A DNA stretch of 64,000 bases from the NCBI GenBank assembly GCA_011317545.1, contig WUJK01000001.1, positions 3,949,001 through 4,013,000 of the forward strand. Direction: 5' to 3'. Origin of the DNA: Coniella vitis. Lineage: Eukaryota; Ascomycota; Sordariomycetes; Diaporthales; Schizoparmaceae. Shown piece by piece: positions 1-10,218 of the stretch; within the stretch, counting starts at the first letter, position 1, and every line of letters starts with the position of its first letter. The notes under the pieces were generated by a model. That model was not told where the DNA came from, made no database searches, and was given only the letters and a program-made list of their open reading frames with translations. The translations under genes were made by a program, and so were the position numbers.

Positions 1-196
1 TGTTCAGTCATTAAGAACATGTCGAGTTATCAAATGCTATCATGGGGTAAACAAGATCATGCGTGAGCTCCGCGGCTACCCATCTGCCCATCGTAAAATA
101 AATAAAATAGGTACAAGCCTTGCGCAAAAAGAAAAAGACCAATAAGTACATCATACAAGTCGTTCATGCCGTGATTTCTTGCACAGATTCGTCTTT
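1..196. other. 3' flank of the NTF2-like gene
   Basis: Left edge of the window up to the stop codon of the first gene. It probably holds that gene's 3' untranslated region. I see no other feature. Confidence 0.4.
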
Positions 197-736
197 TCAC
201 TCGGCATAGCCAACCAGCAGACTGCAGCATTCCCACTCGGCACCGGCCGTCTGCCGCCACACGGACGAGGTCACCGCCTCGACCTGCTCATTATCCTTTG
301 CGCTGTCGCCCATCTTGTACAGCGTCACGCGGCACATGGTGGCCATGGACATGAGGCCGATCTGGCTGACGACACGCGTGTGCTTGTGGATCTTGTACGA
401 GGTCCAGGGCTTGACCTCCTTCAGCTTGTCCTCGAGCTCGTCGCGGTTCGTCGGCTCGGCGGTGCCGAGCGTGACGGGGTCGATGACCATGCAGTCCTTG
501 GCCATGTACTCGAGGACCGAGTCGGGCTCGTCGCAGTAGGCGCGCCAGAGCAGCGTCTCGCAGTCGATGGCGTCGGCGAGGTTGCGCTTGGCAATCGTGT
601 TGCGTTCCTTCTTGGGCGGCTTCTTGGCGCCCCGGTCGTGCGTCACGTCCGAGGGCGAGCCGTTGAACATGCCGCCTACCTTGCCAGGCTGCATTTGGTT
701 TTGGGAAGAGCCTTGGGAGAGTCCGAGGAGAGACAT
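197..736 (-). CDS. Small NTF2-like/SnoaL-fold protein (DUF4440-like), 179 aa
   Basis: A single open exon of 179 codons starts at a true ATG (736) and ends at 197. Residues 1-50 are polar and probably disordered. From about residue 55 to the end there is a compact alpha+beta pattern typical of the SnoaL/DUF4440 branch of the NTF2-like superfamily: an N-terminal helix rich in acidic residues, a short 'VIDPVTLG' strand-turn segment, alternating strands around 'SYKIHKHTRVVSQIG', and a final 'W.CC.LLVGYAE' strand. There is no signal peptide and no membrane segment, so it is probably cytosolic. Such proteins are often annotated as hypothetical calcium/calmodulin kinase II association-domain-like proteins. 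The substrate or partner cannot be read from the sequence. The fold call is from pattern recognition only. Confidence 0.75.
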   Translation of the reverse strand: MSLLGLSQGSSQNQMQPGKVGGMFNGSPSDVTHDRGAKKPPKKERNTIAKRNLADAIDCETLLWRAYCDEPDSVLEYMAKDCMVIDPVTLGTAEPTNRDELEDKLKEVKPWTSYKIHKHTRVVSQIGLMSMATMCRVTLYKMGDSAKDNEQVEAVTSSVWRQTAGAEWECCSLLVGYAE

Positions 737-2965
737 TGTGGATTCTTGGTGGGTTTTCGTCTTTTTTCTTCTTTTGAATTATTTGAAGTATTTGAAGATA
801 AAACTTATTATTGTTGGTGATTGTGGTGATGTGTTTGTGTTGATTGTGGTGATTTATCGCGTATTTCGGTTGACTTGGGGTTGCTTTATATTATTGCCGC
901 AACCTTTGTTTATATTGTTCGACTTTGTTCAATGCTGTTTCGCTATTTATATGCCGCTGTGGTGGTGGTGGTGGTATTGGTGATGATATATATTTTTGGG
1001 TCAAAAGTCGTAAAGGAAAAGGGTAAGATTCCCTGACTACGAATGCGAACCTTCTTGTTTTATTTTTCAAAGGAACCTGAAACTTGGCAAGCCTCCAGAT
1101 TACTAGAAATTCATCGAAGCCGGGAAAATACTTTTTGCACCACACCTATGTACTATGTAGAGCAAGAATGGCATGGCACACCCTTTGATTTCATCATTCA
1201 TGAGAGGCAGAGTGTGTGTGTGAGAGAGAGAACGCGGCCACCCGAAAAACCGGATCTCAACGAGGCACTGACGTCAAAATGCAGGGTCCGAGGTCGAGCA
1301 CCCGGGGGGGTGGGGTGGGTGGGTGGATGTGGCTTTTTTTTTTGGATGTTGGGAGACCCTTAGGGAATGAACAAGCAAAATCACATTCTGGATAGTTTAC
1401 TCTCTTGTGCGTCCGTCCTTGTTTCCAAGATTTGCTGGAGGTTACCTCAGTCCTGACGCAAGATGGCGTGTCAGCCTTGTGCAGGACGTTGGGAAGGAGG
1501 GGCGGGGACGATACATTGTAGGTACTATGTACTACTATGATAATATAAGTAAGTGGACAGGGGGTTTGATTGGTTGGAATCGGCAGACTTGTGTACTTGG
1601 ACCTTGGCATGACTTGCATTGTACTTCCACTCAGATGATGGGTGAAGTTACATAATACTATGTAGCCAGGTAACTTCTAGCATCTCTAGCAGCAAACACA
1701 AAGTTCGATCCAAAGGCGGGGCAAATCGGCCGATATATACATCGCATCTGCCAACCTATATAGTATAAGAAGAATAAGAATACCTGTGGGGGGAGAACCG
1801 CCATCGAAATGAGGGGCCACGACTTCGCTGGCGTCAACCGTCCGTCGTTCTCCTTGCTGTCACAGTCAACCGTGTACTCGTACAAAGAGAAGAAGAAGCA
1901 CGCGCCCCAGAAGCGGCCCTGATGCTGTTTTCAGGATTGTGTACAAACAGATACCCACAGAGGGGAGAATTGAAACAATGTCTCTTGGTCTCTTGAATGA
2001 TGGGCTGCATTTCAGTCGTTGGACATCTGCCTTGGGTGGCTAGTGTCGTACAACCGCTCGATCCGATCTTGGATCCTGCACGTTCTCTGCTGAGCCTGTC
2101 CAAAAACGCAGAGGTCGATACCACAGTGGCTGAAGGCGGGTTGCGAGATCCTTGGATAAGCCAATTTGATTCACTGATGCTTCCAGTTTACAATCGATCC
2201 GTCCCACGAGGGAATATCGGCAAAAACCACAAACAGTGTCTTTGTGCACTAGCGGAAAAGTCGCTGGGTGTAGGTGAAAGTAACGTATGGTTGGAGAGAG
2301 AGAGACGTCAGACGCGTATTCTTTTCCATCATGGAGAGATATCATTGGAGTGTCAAAGAAAAGCACTGGAAACATTCGGATTTTGATATGTCCGGTCCTG
2401 ATCTAGTATCAGATATTACTGGAATATTGTGGTTGGTCCTTATTAGGAGCGCAGCACACTTTGGAATCGAGAGGCCATACATACTATTGGACAGGTTGTA
2501 GTACTCCTTGCGTTGTATCGATATATAGAGTGCTTTGTATTCCACAACTGTAAGAACACGGAAATCGATCGAGTACATTGAACATAACATGTGTCAGTAC
2601 TACTAACGAGGAAGCTATATAGATTCTGCGACTTCATGATCTGCCTCTTGACTACTATGTACTCCCTGGGGGGTTTCTAATCATGATATAGCCTCAATTC
2701 TGTTGCATTGAAGGCATACAAAAAGCTGTGGCTGATTAACTTGAAGACATGGTAATACTCGGACAAATGTAACTACCATAGTAGTCAACACCTATTGATC
2801 GGAATGACAGCCAAGCCCACCTACATTTGCGTGATGAGATATATAAGGAAGTCGGCACGTCTTTGGCGTAGTAACCAACCCCATGGAAACAACGCCTTTG
2901 CTGCGCTGGCCTCGACAGCCCGAGCCAACTCAGAAGTGGATATTCGGCAACACCTGAGTCCCTGC

Positions 2966-2983
2966 AAAAAAAAAAAAAAAAAA
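2966..2983. repeat. Poly-A tract (18 A)
   Basis: Eighteen consecutive A residues in intergenic DNA. A purine-rich (GAAA-type) tract follows at about 3277-3330. Confidence 0.9.
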
Positions 2984-5340
2984 CGGTATCTAGAGTTAAA
3001 TAGAGTATGCAGATAACCTTGGTGGCACTGTGGCACTTCATCGATCCACTCGGCCCCCTTGTTCCAGCATTGAAGGCATGGTCGCTTTCCTTCACCGCAA
3101 GACGATGCGGTATACCACTTGTCAGGATACAACTCAGTATATTGATCCGACTTTCCTTTCCATCAGCTGTACGGCCAAATCTACTCGGAGATTTGACTGC
3201 TTTCTCTGCCAGCATGAAATCTTGTGACAAGCACATTTAGACCACATTCTTTCTTTTTGACAGCGACAAAAGCCACCAAAAAGAAGAAAGAAAAAAAAGA
3301 AGAAAGAAAGAAAGAAAAAAAAGGAAAGACACATTAAGCCACATCGTCTCATTCCAAGTAAGATAAGACGCTCGCTGACTCGCTTTGTACACTGAGCGGG
3401 CCGAGTTCAAAGCTCTGTTGAACGAAAGCCATGGCGAGAGAGCAAACACAACAGATAATTTCAAGTCAGTATTTCGCTGTTTGGTGGAGAGTGAACCGAT
3501 GCCCGGGTTCTCCTGCGCAGGCCCCCTGATGATTGATATGCCCGATTGTGTCTTTTGTATGAATGCCAATGTGGATTTGCGCAATGATATGCAAGATGCA
3601 AGATGTAGAACACAACATGCGGCAGAGCCAGAACGGCTGTTTCCTCCCCACCGCCCACGCTACCCAAAATGGCAAGGAATCAAGAGGAGAAAAAGCAAGG
3701 AACAGCTGATAGTTTTTGCGGATCATGAGAAGGACTGAGGGTCTGGTCTGTGTGGTTTTATAGAATGTACATACTCAGTTTTGACCACGGAGTTGAACAA
3801 AGAAAACCAAGAGAAAGAGACAGATGCCGGACCCATTATCACGAGGTAGTATCCAACAATCCAACACACGCCTGCATGCTGTGAGCATCTACTATGCCGC
3901 TGGCCCTGGAACCCCCCAGTATATATATGCAACTTCCTCTTGGCAGCGCGCCCAGTACTCATGGCCTTGACCTTAAAAAGAGGCCCATGAGAGGAAAGTC
4001 GAAAGCTTGCTTTGGTGTGCAACGGTGACCTCTGAAGGCGGTGACCGGAGACTCCGGAGGGGCACCCAGCGATGAGCATTGAATGCAAAGAGCAGAACGT
4101 CGGACTCACGTCAGCGTTAGCCACGACCACCGCTTTGCTTGTAGTACGACGTAGTTATCCGTTATACATAGTACGGGTTTGAAAAAGCCTTGTCTCCAGA
4201 AAGGGGAGACTAGACAAGAAAGAGAAAAAAAAGAAGAAGACAAGCCAGGGAACTTCCCCCCCGTCCCCTTCAGAACGCCGACCAAAAGTAAGCATATTGG
4301 TAGCCAAGACTTTTCGGTTCTCCGCCCTGCACGGTTACAAGCGCTCGGTCGCTTGCTCACTCAACCGAACTCCGCGCGATACAACGTCCAGGAAGGTAAG
4401 TTGGAGATACATGACGAGTATAATCATCCTTCAGCTGAATGAGGCAATGCTATATCGTCTTCTTCGAGCCTGGCGACAATGCAAATAATATCAGGGGTTA
4501 GACTTTGCTGCTCGGGCTTCTTGTCATACACATTGCCGCAAAGACATTCTGGATACTCGACTTATCTACTTGACTATGTTATTATTGTATTGAATCTGTC
4601 CCCACGAATACATATGGAGTGGTCGAATAAGTACCAAACTGAGCGGGAAACGCGGGCAAAGTGGACACCCAGACAACAACAAACGAGCAAAACAAACCAC
4701 CTGACTGACTTTCCATCCTTCGACTGCAGTGGCCCCGAGCATGAATACGAACGCCGATCTGTGGTCCGCCCAGTGCTTAGCCGACAGGATACGAACCCAG
4801 GGTTTTGTCAAGTATCATGTGCGAGGTGAAGTAACTTGACCTGCCTTTTCCCTGGATCCTCCAGCCACTCCGCCAATGGCGATGCATAGTATCCCTATTT
4901 TGACACACAGCTAGCAGAGTCTTCCTCTGATGATACTATAGCATAGTGTAGAGACCAGAAGAGGAGGCTGCATCTGAATGATAGCCCCACCCCTCCAGCG
5001 TCTCTTGCAGTATCCATCAGATATCTGTCGTGGATGGACGGACCCCTTGCCGCCCCCGGCCTCGTGACCTCCACCTCCAGCCCAGCAAGTACGCCCGTGG
5101 CCCTCGGCGAGAGACATGGACGGATAATGACACGATGCGACTTATTTTTTCTCACTCTACTAGGGCTTACTCCTGCTACTACTCCTGCTGTTGCTGCTGC
5201 TATGCTACGTATCTTCTGGGATACGTGATGCTTTGCTCTGGTCGTATCCTCTCTGCTCCATGCGCTACCTCGGGAATGACGCCCGCCAAGGCCAATGCTG
5301 GTCCACGGTCCATCACAACGTTGCTTTGTGGGGTGCTATA

Positions 5341-5360
5341 GAGAGAGAGAGAGAGAGAGA
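5341..5360. repeat. (GA)10 dinucleotide repeat
   Basis: Perfect GA run about 270-290 bases upstream of the cerato-platanin start codon. A GAGA-type promoter element is possible but unproven. Confidence 0.9.
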
Positions 5361-5466
5361 AATCGAGAGATCGCGAGAAAAAGGGCAAGGTGTTGCGGGA
5401 CAGCCAATGCCAATGCTGATGGTCGAGAGTGAGACAACATGCTCTGTGAAAGTGGGTTGGCAGATT

Positions 5467-5629
5467 CGCATAAATACCACGACACCCCATGGTGGCTGCT
5501 GGTTACTCCCAACAATATCATCATCTTCTTGAACAACGACAACAACAGCCCTTCCTCTCAAAACAGTCACTCGTTTTAGCCCCCAAGACCAAGCATTGTG
5601 TCTCGTCGCATCTATAATCAATAATCACC
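5467..5629 (+). promoter_or_regulatory. Probable core promoter and 5' leader of the cerato-platanin gene
   Basis: A TATA-like 'CATAAATA' element at about 5468-5476 lies some 155 bases before the ATG. It is followed by a CAA/ACAAC-rich and CT-rich leader, the composition commonly seen in the 5' UTRs of highly expressed fungal secreted-protein genes. The sequence just before the start is AATCACCATG, with A at -3, a good initiation context. Confidence 0.4.
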
Positions 5630-6286
5630 ATGTACTTCTCCCAGTTCCTGAGCATCGCTTCTCTGGCTGCTGCCGTGGTGAGCGCCCAGGCGTCCGTCAG
5701 TGGTAGGTCTTGTCGCACGTTCTGAAGCCGTGTACATTCCCTTTCCGATGGATGGGAGAATCTATCTCAGTTTGTAGTTATACAAAGCTGACGCAAGAGA
5801 ATAGTGTCCTACGACACCACCTACGACGATGCATCCTTGAGCCTGGCCTCCACGGCTTGCTCAGATGGTGCCAACGGCCTGTTAACCAAGGGCTACACCA
5901 CCCTGGGCTCGCTACCAGACTTCCCCTACGTGGGCGGTGCTCCAGCCGTGACTGGATGGAATTCTGCAGGCGTACGTTGCCTCTCTCCTTGCTAGTGGAC
6001 ATTTTGGAAGACGCCATTTCGCCGACTTCTTGTGTTGTGCCTGTTTCACTATCCACCAGCCCGCAAGACATCCGTTTGCTAACGCGGCTCGTATTTCTAG
6101 TGCGGAACTTGCTGGACTCTCAGCTATGGCGGCAAGTCCATCAACGTGCTTGCTGTGGATGTTGGCTCGAATGGCTTCAACATCGCCGAAGAGGCTTTGA
6201 ACGCGCTCACAAACAACCAGGCAGTGGCCCTCGGCAGGATCACCGCCACGGCCACCCAGGTTGCCAGCAGCGTTTGCGGTCTGTAA
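5630..6286 (+). CDS. Cerato-platanin family secreted protein, 141 aa, three exons
   Basis: Exons are 5630-5702, 5805-5971 and 6101-6286. Both introns have canonical ends (GTAGGT...TAG and GTACGT...TAG) and all joins keep frame. The product begins with a hydrophobic signal peptide ending near 'VVSAQA' (about residue 18-20). The mature domain starts 'VSYD.TYDD', has 'C-SDG-NGL' followed by 'G-LP-FPYVGG', 'GCGTCW' and a final 'VCGL': the four-cysteine, two-disulphide signature of cerato-platanins (usual length about 140 aa). The family is small, secreted, expansin-like and non-catalytic; members bind chitin oligomers, sit at hyphal surfaces and act as elicitors of plant defence. It is convergent with the esterase gene downstream. 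The 3' UTR carries a GGA/GGT microsatellite at about 6353-6390. Confidence 0.96.
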
Positions 6287-6606
6287 TTTTGCGAGCAGCG
6301 TACATGCAGACGAGCTTGATAGAGACGGAGAAGTAGAAGAAGACGAAGAAGAAGGAGGAGGAGGAGGTGGTGGTGGTGGTGGCGGCGGAGAAGAACGAAA
6401 TCATGTGTTCATGACTGAAATACGGCCGAGTACCTCAAAAAGACCCGATCAGTATATAATGGCAAATTTAATGTTTGTAATCAGACTGCTTTCTCTGCCT
6501 GTTCTTCCTCGGAGTGAATTCACCTATTCCACGTATTGTGGCATCATGCCACTGTCATGCGTTCGAGTGTGATTGAAAGGGTACTCAGTCCAGGATGGTA
6601 GGAGTT
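6287..6606. other. Shared 3' region between convergent cerato-platanin and esterase genes
   Basis: About 320 bases with no gene. It contains an in-phase-looking GAA/GGA/GGT/GGC microsatellite (about 6335-6392) and should hold the 3' ends of both transcripts. Confidence 0.5.
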
Positions 6607-7587
6607 CTACTGACTCTCGGGTTCTCTTAGCAGTTCGAAGATTGTCCGAAGGAAGCCTGCTACGTCGCACAGCATATCCTCGGAGACTTCATGCCCCACA
6701 TCTTCATGAGCCCGCCACACAATGTGTGGTAGGCCCAGTCGGGAGAGAACCTCTGTAGCCTGACGGCTGCGCTCGGTATAAACTTGTTGATCGTCGTTTC
6801 CGTGACACAGGAGCAATGATGCTGTGCCTTGGGGCTGTTGTGGAACCAAAGACTCGCCGTTGGGCAGCCCAATCTCGCCTTGTAGCCAGCTCAACGCCGT
6901 GGTGGTTGTTGCTGTGTGGTCTTCAAATGGGTCAAACTCATCAAGGTCCACAAAGCCGTTGCCGTCGGTAAGCGATTCGTCAAGATGCTCAGTCATCTGG
7001 GCCGAATAAGGTAGCCAAGCACTCATTCCAATCACGGCGGCCAGCTGCTCCTCGCCGTTCCATAACAGCGCAGTAATGAGGCTCGTTGCTCCGCCCTGAC
7101 TGAAGCCCCCCAATACCACCTTCTGTGCGCCCCCCAGCAAGTCTGCTTCATCTGCGATGAGCGTGTGGAGATAGGCAACGGTTTCGCCCAGACCCGCAGT
7201 CTGCAAGCCCTCGTCGTAGCGCAAGTTTACCACATCACCAGTCATCTCCGAGCTCAGGTGCCAGTCATCGAACCACTGGCGAACAATGCTGCGCTTGTAG
7301 ACGGTAGCCCGCTGTTTGCGCGCCCAAGGAAAGACGAACTTGGCGTCGGGAAGAGCCTCGCGGAAGGTCACAGGCGGGCTGATGGAGGAGCATTGTGCAC
7401 CGAAATCGACACTGGAGCCCCAGTCCTGGGCAAAGGACGGTATCTTGGAGACGTGGGCCGTGAGAAGCTGGGTGCTAAAGACTTGTGCATTGAATCCACG
7501 ACCATGTAGTAGGATGATGGTGTGCCTGTGGCGGCCTGAAAGAGGCGCAAATACGAGAGGTTCTCGAAAGACGCTCTCAACTGGCAT
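6607..7587 (-). CDS. Acyl-protein thioesterase/carboxylesterase-like alpha/beta hydrolase, 326 aa
   Basis: The frame stays open to 7638, but that codon is GTG; the first true ATG is at 7587 and is taken as the start. Residues 22-35 carry 'TIILLHGRG', the strand and oxyanion loop of the phospholipase/carboxylesterase family (Abhydrolase_2). The nucleophile is Ser163 in 'GGFSQGGA'. The acid is in 'LLLCHGNDDQQV' and the histidine in 'HEDVGHEV', giving the complete Ser-Asp-His triad. The product is longer than the usual 220-240 aa of APT1-type enzymes, with an insert between the first strands and the nucleophile. No signal peptide is visible, so it is likely cytosolic. It would hydrolyse small acyl esters or acyl-protein thioesters; the true substrate is unknown. 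Its start faces the RNase T2 gene, giving a 438-base divergent promoter. Confidence 0.92.
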   Translation of the reverse strand: MPVESVFREPLVFAPLSGRHRHTIILLHGRGFNAQVFSTQLLTAHVSKIPSFAQDWGSSVDFGAQCSSISPPVTFREALPDAKFVFPWARKQRATVYKRSIVRQWFDDWHLSSEMTGDVVNLRYDEGLQTAGLGETVAYLHTLIADEADLLGGAQKVVLGGFSQGGATSLITALLWNGEEQLAAVIGMSAWLPYSAQMTEHLDESLTDGNGFVDLDEFDPFEDHTATTTTALSWLQGEIGLPNGESLVPQQPQGTASLLLCHGNDDQQVYTERSRQATEVLSRLGLPHIVWRAHEDVGHEVSEDMLCDVAGFLRTIFELLREPESQ

Positions 7588-8025
7588 CTTTGCAAGCCTG
7601 GGCCAAACGCTGGCGCAGTGGCTTTGCGGGAAGATCACTGCGACAGGGCGATTTCAGCATGTGATAGAAAGGCAGCGATAGTGCTGACACCGCTATCGGA
7701 CCCGAAGCTTAGCGCCAGATCTGCGGTGCATTCACATGCCCCCCAGTGGATGGCTTCCCCGCGCGTCGCAAGCCCTGCCAACCGAAACAACCGCTAGGGC
7801 AGCCCACTAAGCGCCCCAGATAGTGACGACGTCCCATGTTTCCCCCGTCCACCAACAGCACAAACATTACGACAGCCTTGTCAGCTTTTATTCCTCGCGA
7901 CAACATCAAGCTCCGCCCGAACACGTGCATCGCCAGAGCTTCTGAACAAATTCAGCTACGACATGTCGAGATCCGTGCCTCGTCCTCTCTGAAGCAAAAC
8001 CACCTTCTCATTGCCCGTCGCAATT
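7588..8025. promoter_or_regulatory. Divergent intergenic promoter region (esterase / RNase T2)
   Basis: A 438-base interval between two head-to-head genes must hold both promoters. CA-rich leader sequence precedes the RNase T2 start. No specific site is assigned. Confidence 0.4.
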
Positions 8026-9112
8026 ATGCCGTCCATTCGCTCTGTCCTGGCATACGCCAGCAACTTCCTCGCGCAGATGCCCATTTTGCAGGACATCCCG
8101 AATCCATTCCAATCACCAATTAGCTCTGGCCTCCATGGCATTGGGGAGAGCCTTTCACAGCCGAGTAGCGGCAGCAACAGCGGTGCGACGGCCCACAACG
8201 ATGCAACACCGGCGATAGCCACCTATGAGCCTCTCAGCGGCGCGCCTTCGTGTCCCATCAACGGACCTGTCAGCTGCCTCAATAGCACGCCCATCGACAG
8301 TCCTTCCTGCTGCTTCATCTACCCCGGTGGCAGAATCCTCCTCACGCAATTCTGGGACCGCGAAGTACATGTGGGTGGCGCAGAAGAGGACTGGACCCTG
8401 CATGGATTATGGTACGTCCTTCCCAATTCCTTCTACATGCTTCTTTTATTCGGAGTAAGCAGTGGCGCTTGCATCAATGGGCCTATGCTAATCTGAGAGT
8501 CTCTTCCTGAATCACAGGCCCGATCTCTGTGATGGCACCTACAATACCTACTGCGGCATGGCGCCCACCTTCAACGACATCCCTTCTGTCTTGAATGCCT
8601 ACAACCAATCCGACCTGCTGTCTTTCATGGACCGCTACTGGGTCGCCGATCGAGGCTCAAACGCCAACTTGTGGAAGCACGAATACAACAAACACGCGAC
8701 CTGCATCAACACGCTTGCACCCGCGTGCTACGGCTCCTCCTCCTCCTCCATCGAGCAGCCAGTATACACCCCAGGCCAAGAAGTCGTAGACTACTTCACC
8801 CGCGCGACGGGCCTCTTCAAGCTCCTCGACACGTACACAGCGCTAGCACTCAGCGGCATCACCCCGCACGAGCGCACCCACTACCCGCTTGAAGAGGTTC
8901 GCAACACACTCGAGCGCTTCAGCGGCGGCAAAGTAGTGCTGCGGTGCGGCGGGCGCAGACACGATGAACTGCACGAGGCCTGGTACGTCTATTTTGTACA
9001 GGGAAGCCTGCAGACGGGCCAGTTTGTACCTGCGCAGGATTATGGCGCGCATGGAGATGCGAATAATTGCGTTCCATGGGTCAAGTATTTGCCCAAGAAG
9101 CACAAGCGCTGA
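8026..9112 (+). CDS. Ribonuclease T2 family protein, 326 aa, two exons
   Basis: Exons are 8026-8411 and 8518-9112, joined across a GTACGT...CAG intron. The split falls inside the CAS I motif, which is restored exactly as 'WTLHGLWP' (His126), which is strong support for the junction. CAS II is 'HEYNKHATC' (His183, Glu184, His188). These are the two catalytic-site motifs of T2 endoribonucleases, which cleave RNA through 2',3'-cyclic phosphates in secreted, vacuolar or lysosomal settings. Cysteines fit the family disulphide pattern. The frame extends a few codons upstream through TTG, but the first ATG is 8026. Oddity: about 70 residues precede the conserved core and the N-terminus is only weakly hydrophobic, so secretion is uncertain. 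An extra upstream exon or a shorter start cannot be excluded. Confidence 0.94.
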
Positions 9113-10170
9113 TGACTGATGCCGGACCCATGAATACATGTCTTTTATATTTATTGGCAGGCTTTGTCTCAATTTCTCCTTTTTCTTACATCTGCACGGT
9201 CAAACGTTTTCGTACAGCGGTTGGAGTTGGGCGTCTACTGGGTCGATCTCTGGGATACGATTCTCGGTGTTTTCTACGCCATCATCTGCTGGTTGCACCT
9301 TGGGCGCAACCTGACGAGGAATTCGAACCGACTAAAACATTATCAATGCTGTAGGTTCGTTGTGCCAACACTAGTCGTATTTAGTGACGCAGGGATTCCA
9401 ACTGCCAGTCGAGGTAATAGCATGATGGCATATTCATCCTCCTTTCTGTATCTCCCTCACTTTTTGGAAGCCCACGCCAAACATCAAGGATGAGCAGACA
9501 CACAAGACTTGTCACTTAGCTATGGCGTCTTTACTGTGTGTCCATTTAAACAGCATAGCATCCACGGCCCCATCTGTACAAAACACCCACGTGCCCCTCT
9601 CCGCAAATCCCGCAAAAAGTTAAAGATCCATTTCCTTTTCCAAGCCCGCAACGTCAGCGACTGTCCGAATCCACTCTTTTCCCGGCCTCTTTCCGACCGC
9701 CTAGTCTGGGGTAGAAGAGGTATTGTTAGCATAGAAGTATCTAGTGTCACGATGCAACCCTGAACATGTATCTACGTTAGTATCCGCAAGGTAAATTGAT
9801 GCCGCAGAGGGGAGGCACTGGCGCGGCGCCGGTAGGAGACGGATGCGATGGAGGTTGGGGATGTACAATCCCGCACGGGATTCTCACCCGTGTGGAAAGG
9901 GAAAAGGCAACCACTTAAGAAGGACGAGAAGTGTCCGAAAGAGGCTATAAGTTGTGATTTTTTTTTATTCGAGTATCGTATACATAGTATTGCTACATAA
10001 AATCTGCGTATGTTCCTTCAACACATATTGTTCCATATTTTTGGGAGATCATTGCACGAATCAAAATATCAAAAACTATTAAATCTTGCATGGGAAAAGG
10101 CTCGGGTTCTTTCGGCGTTCGCACAGGAGTAAGTAGCGAGTAAGTGGCATCACGCGTGTCGATGTTCGCT

Positions 10171-10218
10171 AAAAAAAAAAAAAAAATGAAAATGAAAAAA
10201 AAAAAAAAAAAAAAAAAA
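10171..10218. repeat. Interrupted poly-A tract
   Basis: Two long A runs separated by TGAAAATG. A low-complexity landmark with no known function. Confidence 0.85.

Larger units (their letters stand above)
737..5629. other. Gene-poor interval (4.9 kb) before the cerato-platanin gene
   Basis: No convincing gene. Reading frames are short and of random composition on both strands. It contains a GTG/TGG microsatellite near 958-975, an 18-base poly-A run at 2966-2983, a GA-rich A/G tract at about 3277-3330, a (GA)n tract at 5341-5360, and five copies of the dispersed TACTATGTA/TACATAGTA word (1151, 1523, 1656, 2653, 4165). A perfect TGACGTCA (CRE-type) octamer lies at 1269-1276. The last few hundred bases should carry the cerato-platanin promoter. 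Confidence 0.6.

Noticed and set aside
179..820. 213-codon open frame antisense to the NTF2-like gene
   Set aside because: Shadow of the real minus-strand gene. Composition is Leu/Arg/His-biased as expected of an antisense GC-rich frame, with no domain.
1269..1276. TGACGTCA octamers (here and at 55830) as regulated CRE sites
   Set aside because: Two perfect 8-base matches in 64 kb are near chance level, and neither is close to a start codon in a way that suggests function.
7588..7638. Seventeen extra codons before the esterase ATG
   Set aside because: That extension would begin at GTG, and nuclear fungal genes start at ATG; 7587 is the first ATG.
9300..9340. GGTTCGAATTCC, another B-box-like sequence (minus strand)
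   Set aside because: The flanking bases cannot form a T-stem and no A box is present.
9863..9906. tRNA-like stem with a B-box-like GGTGAGAATCC on the minus strand
   Set aside because: A 6-base stem with a 7-base loop resembles a T-arm, but there is no A box, no anticodon arm and no acceptor stem. It is probably a chance hairpin.
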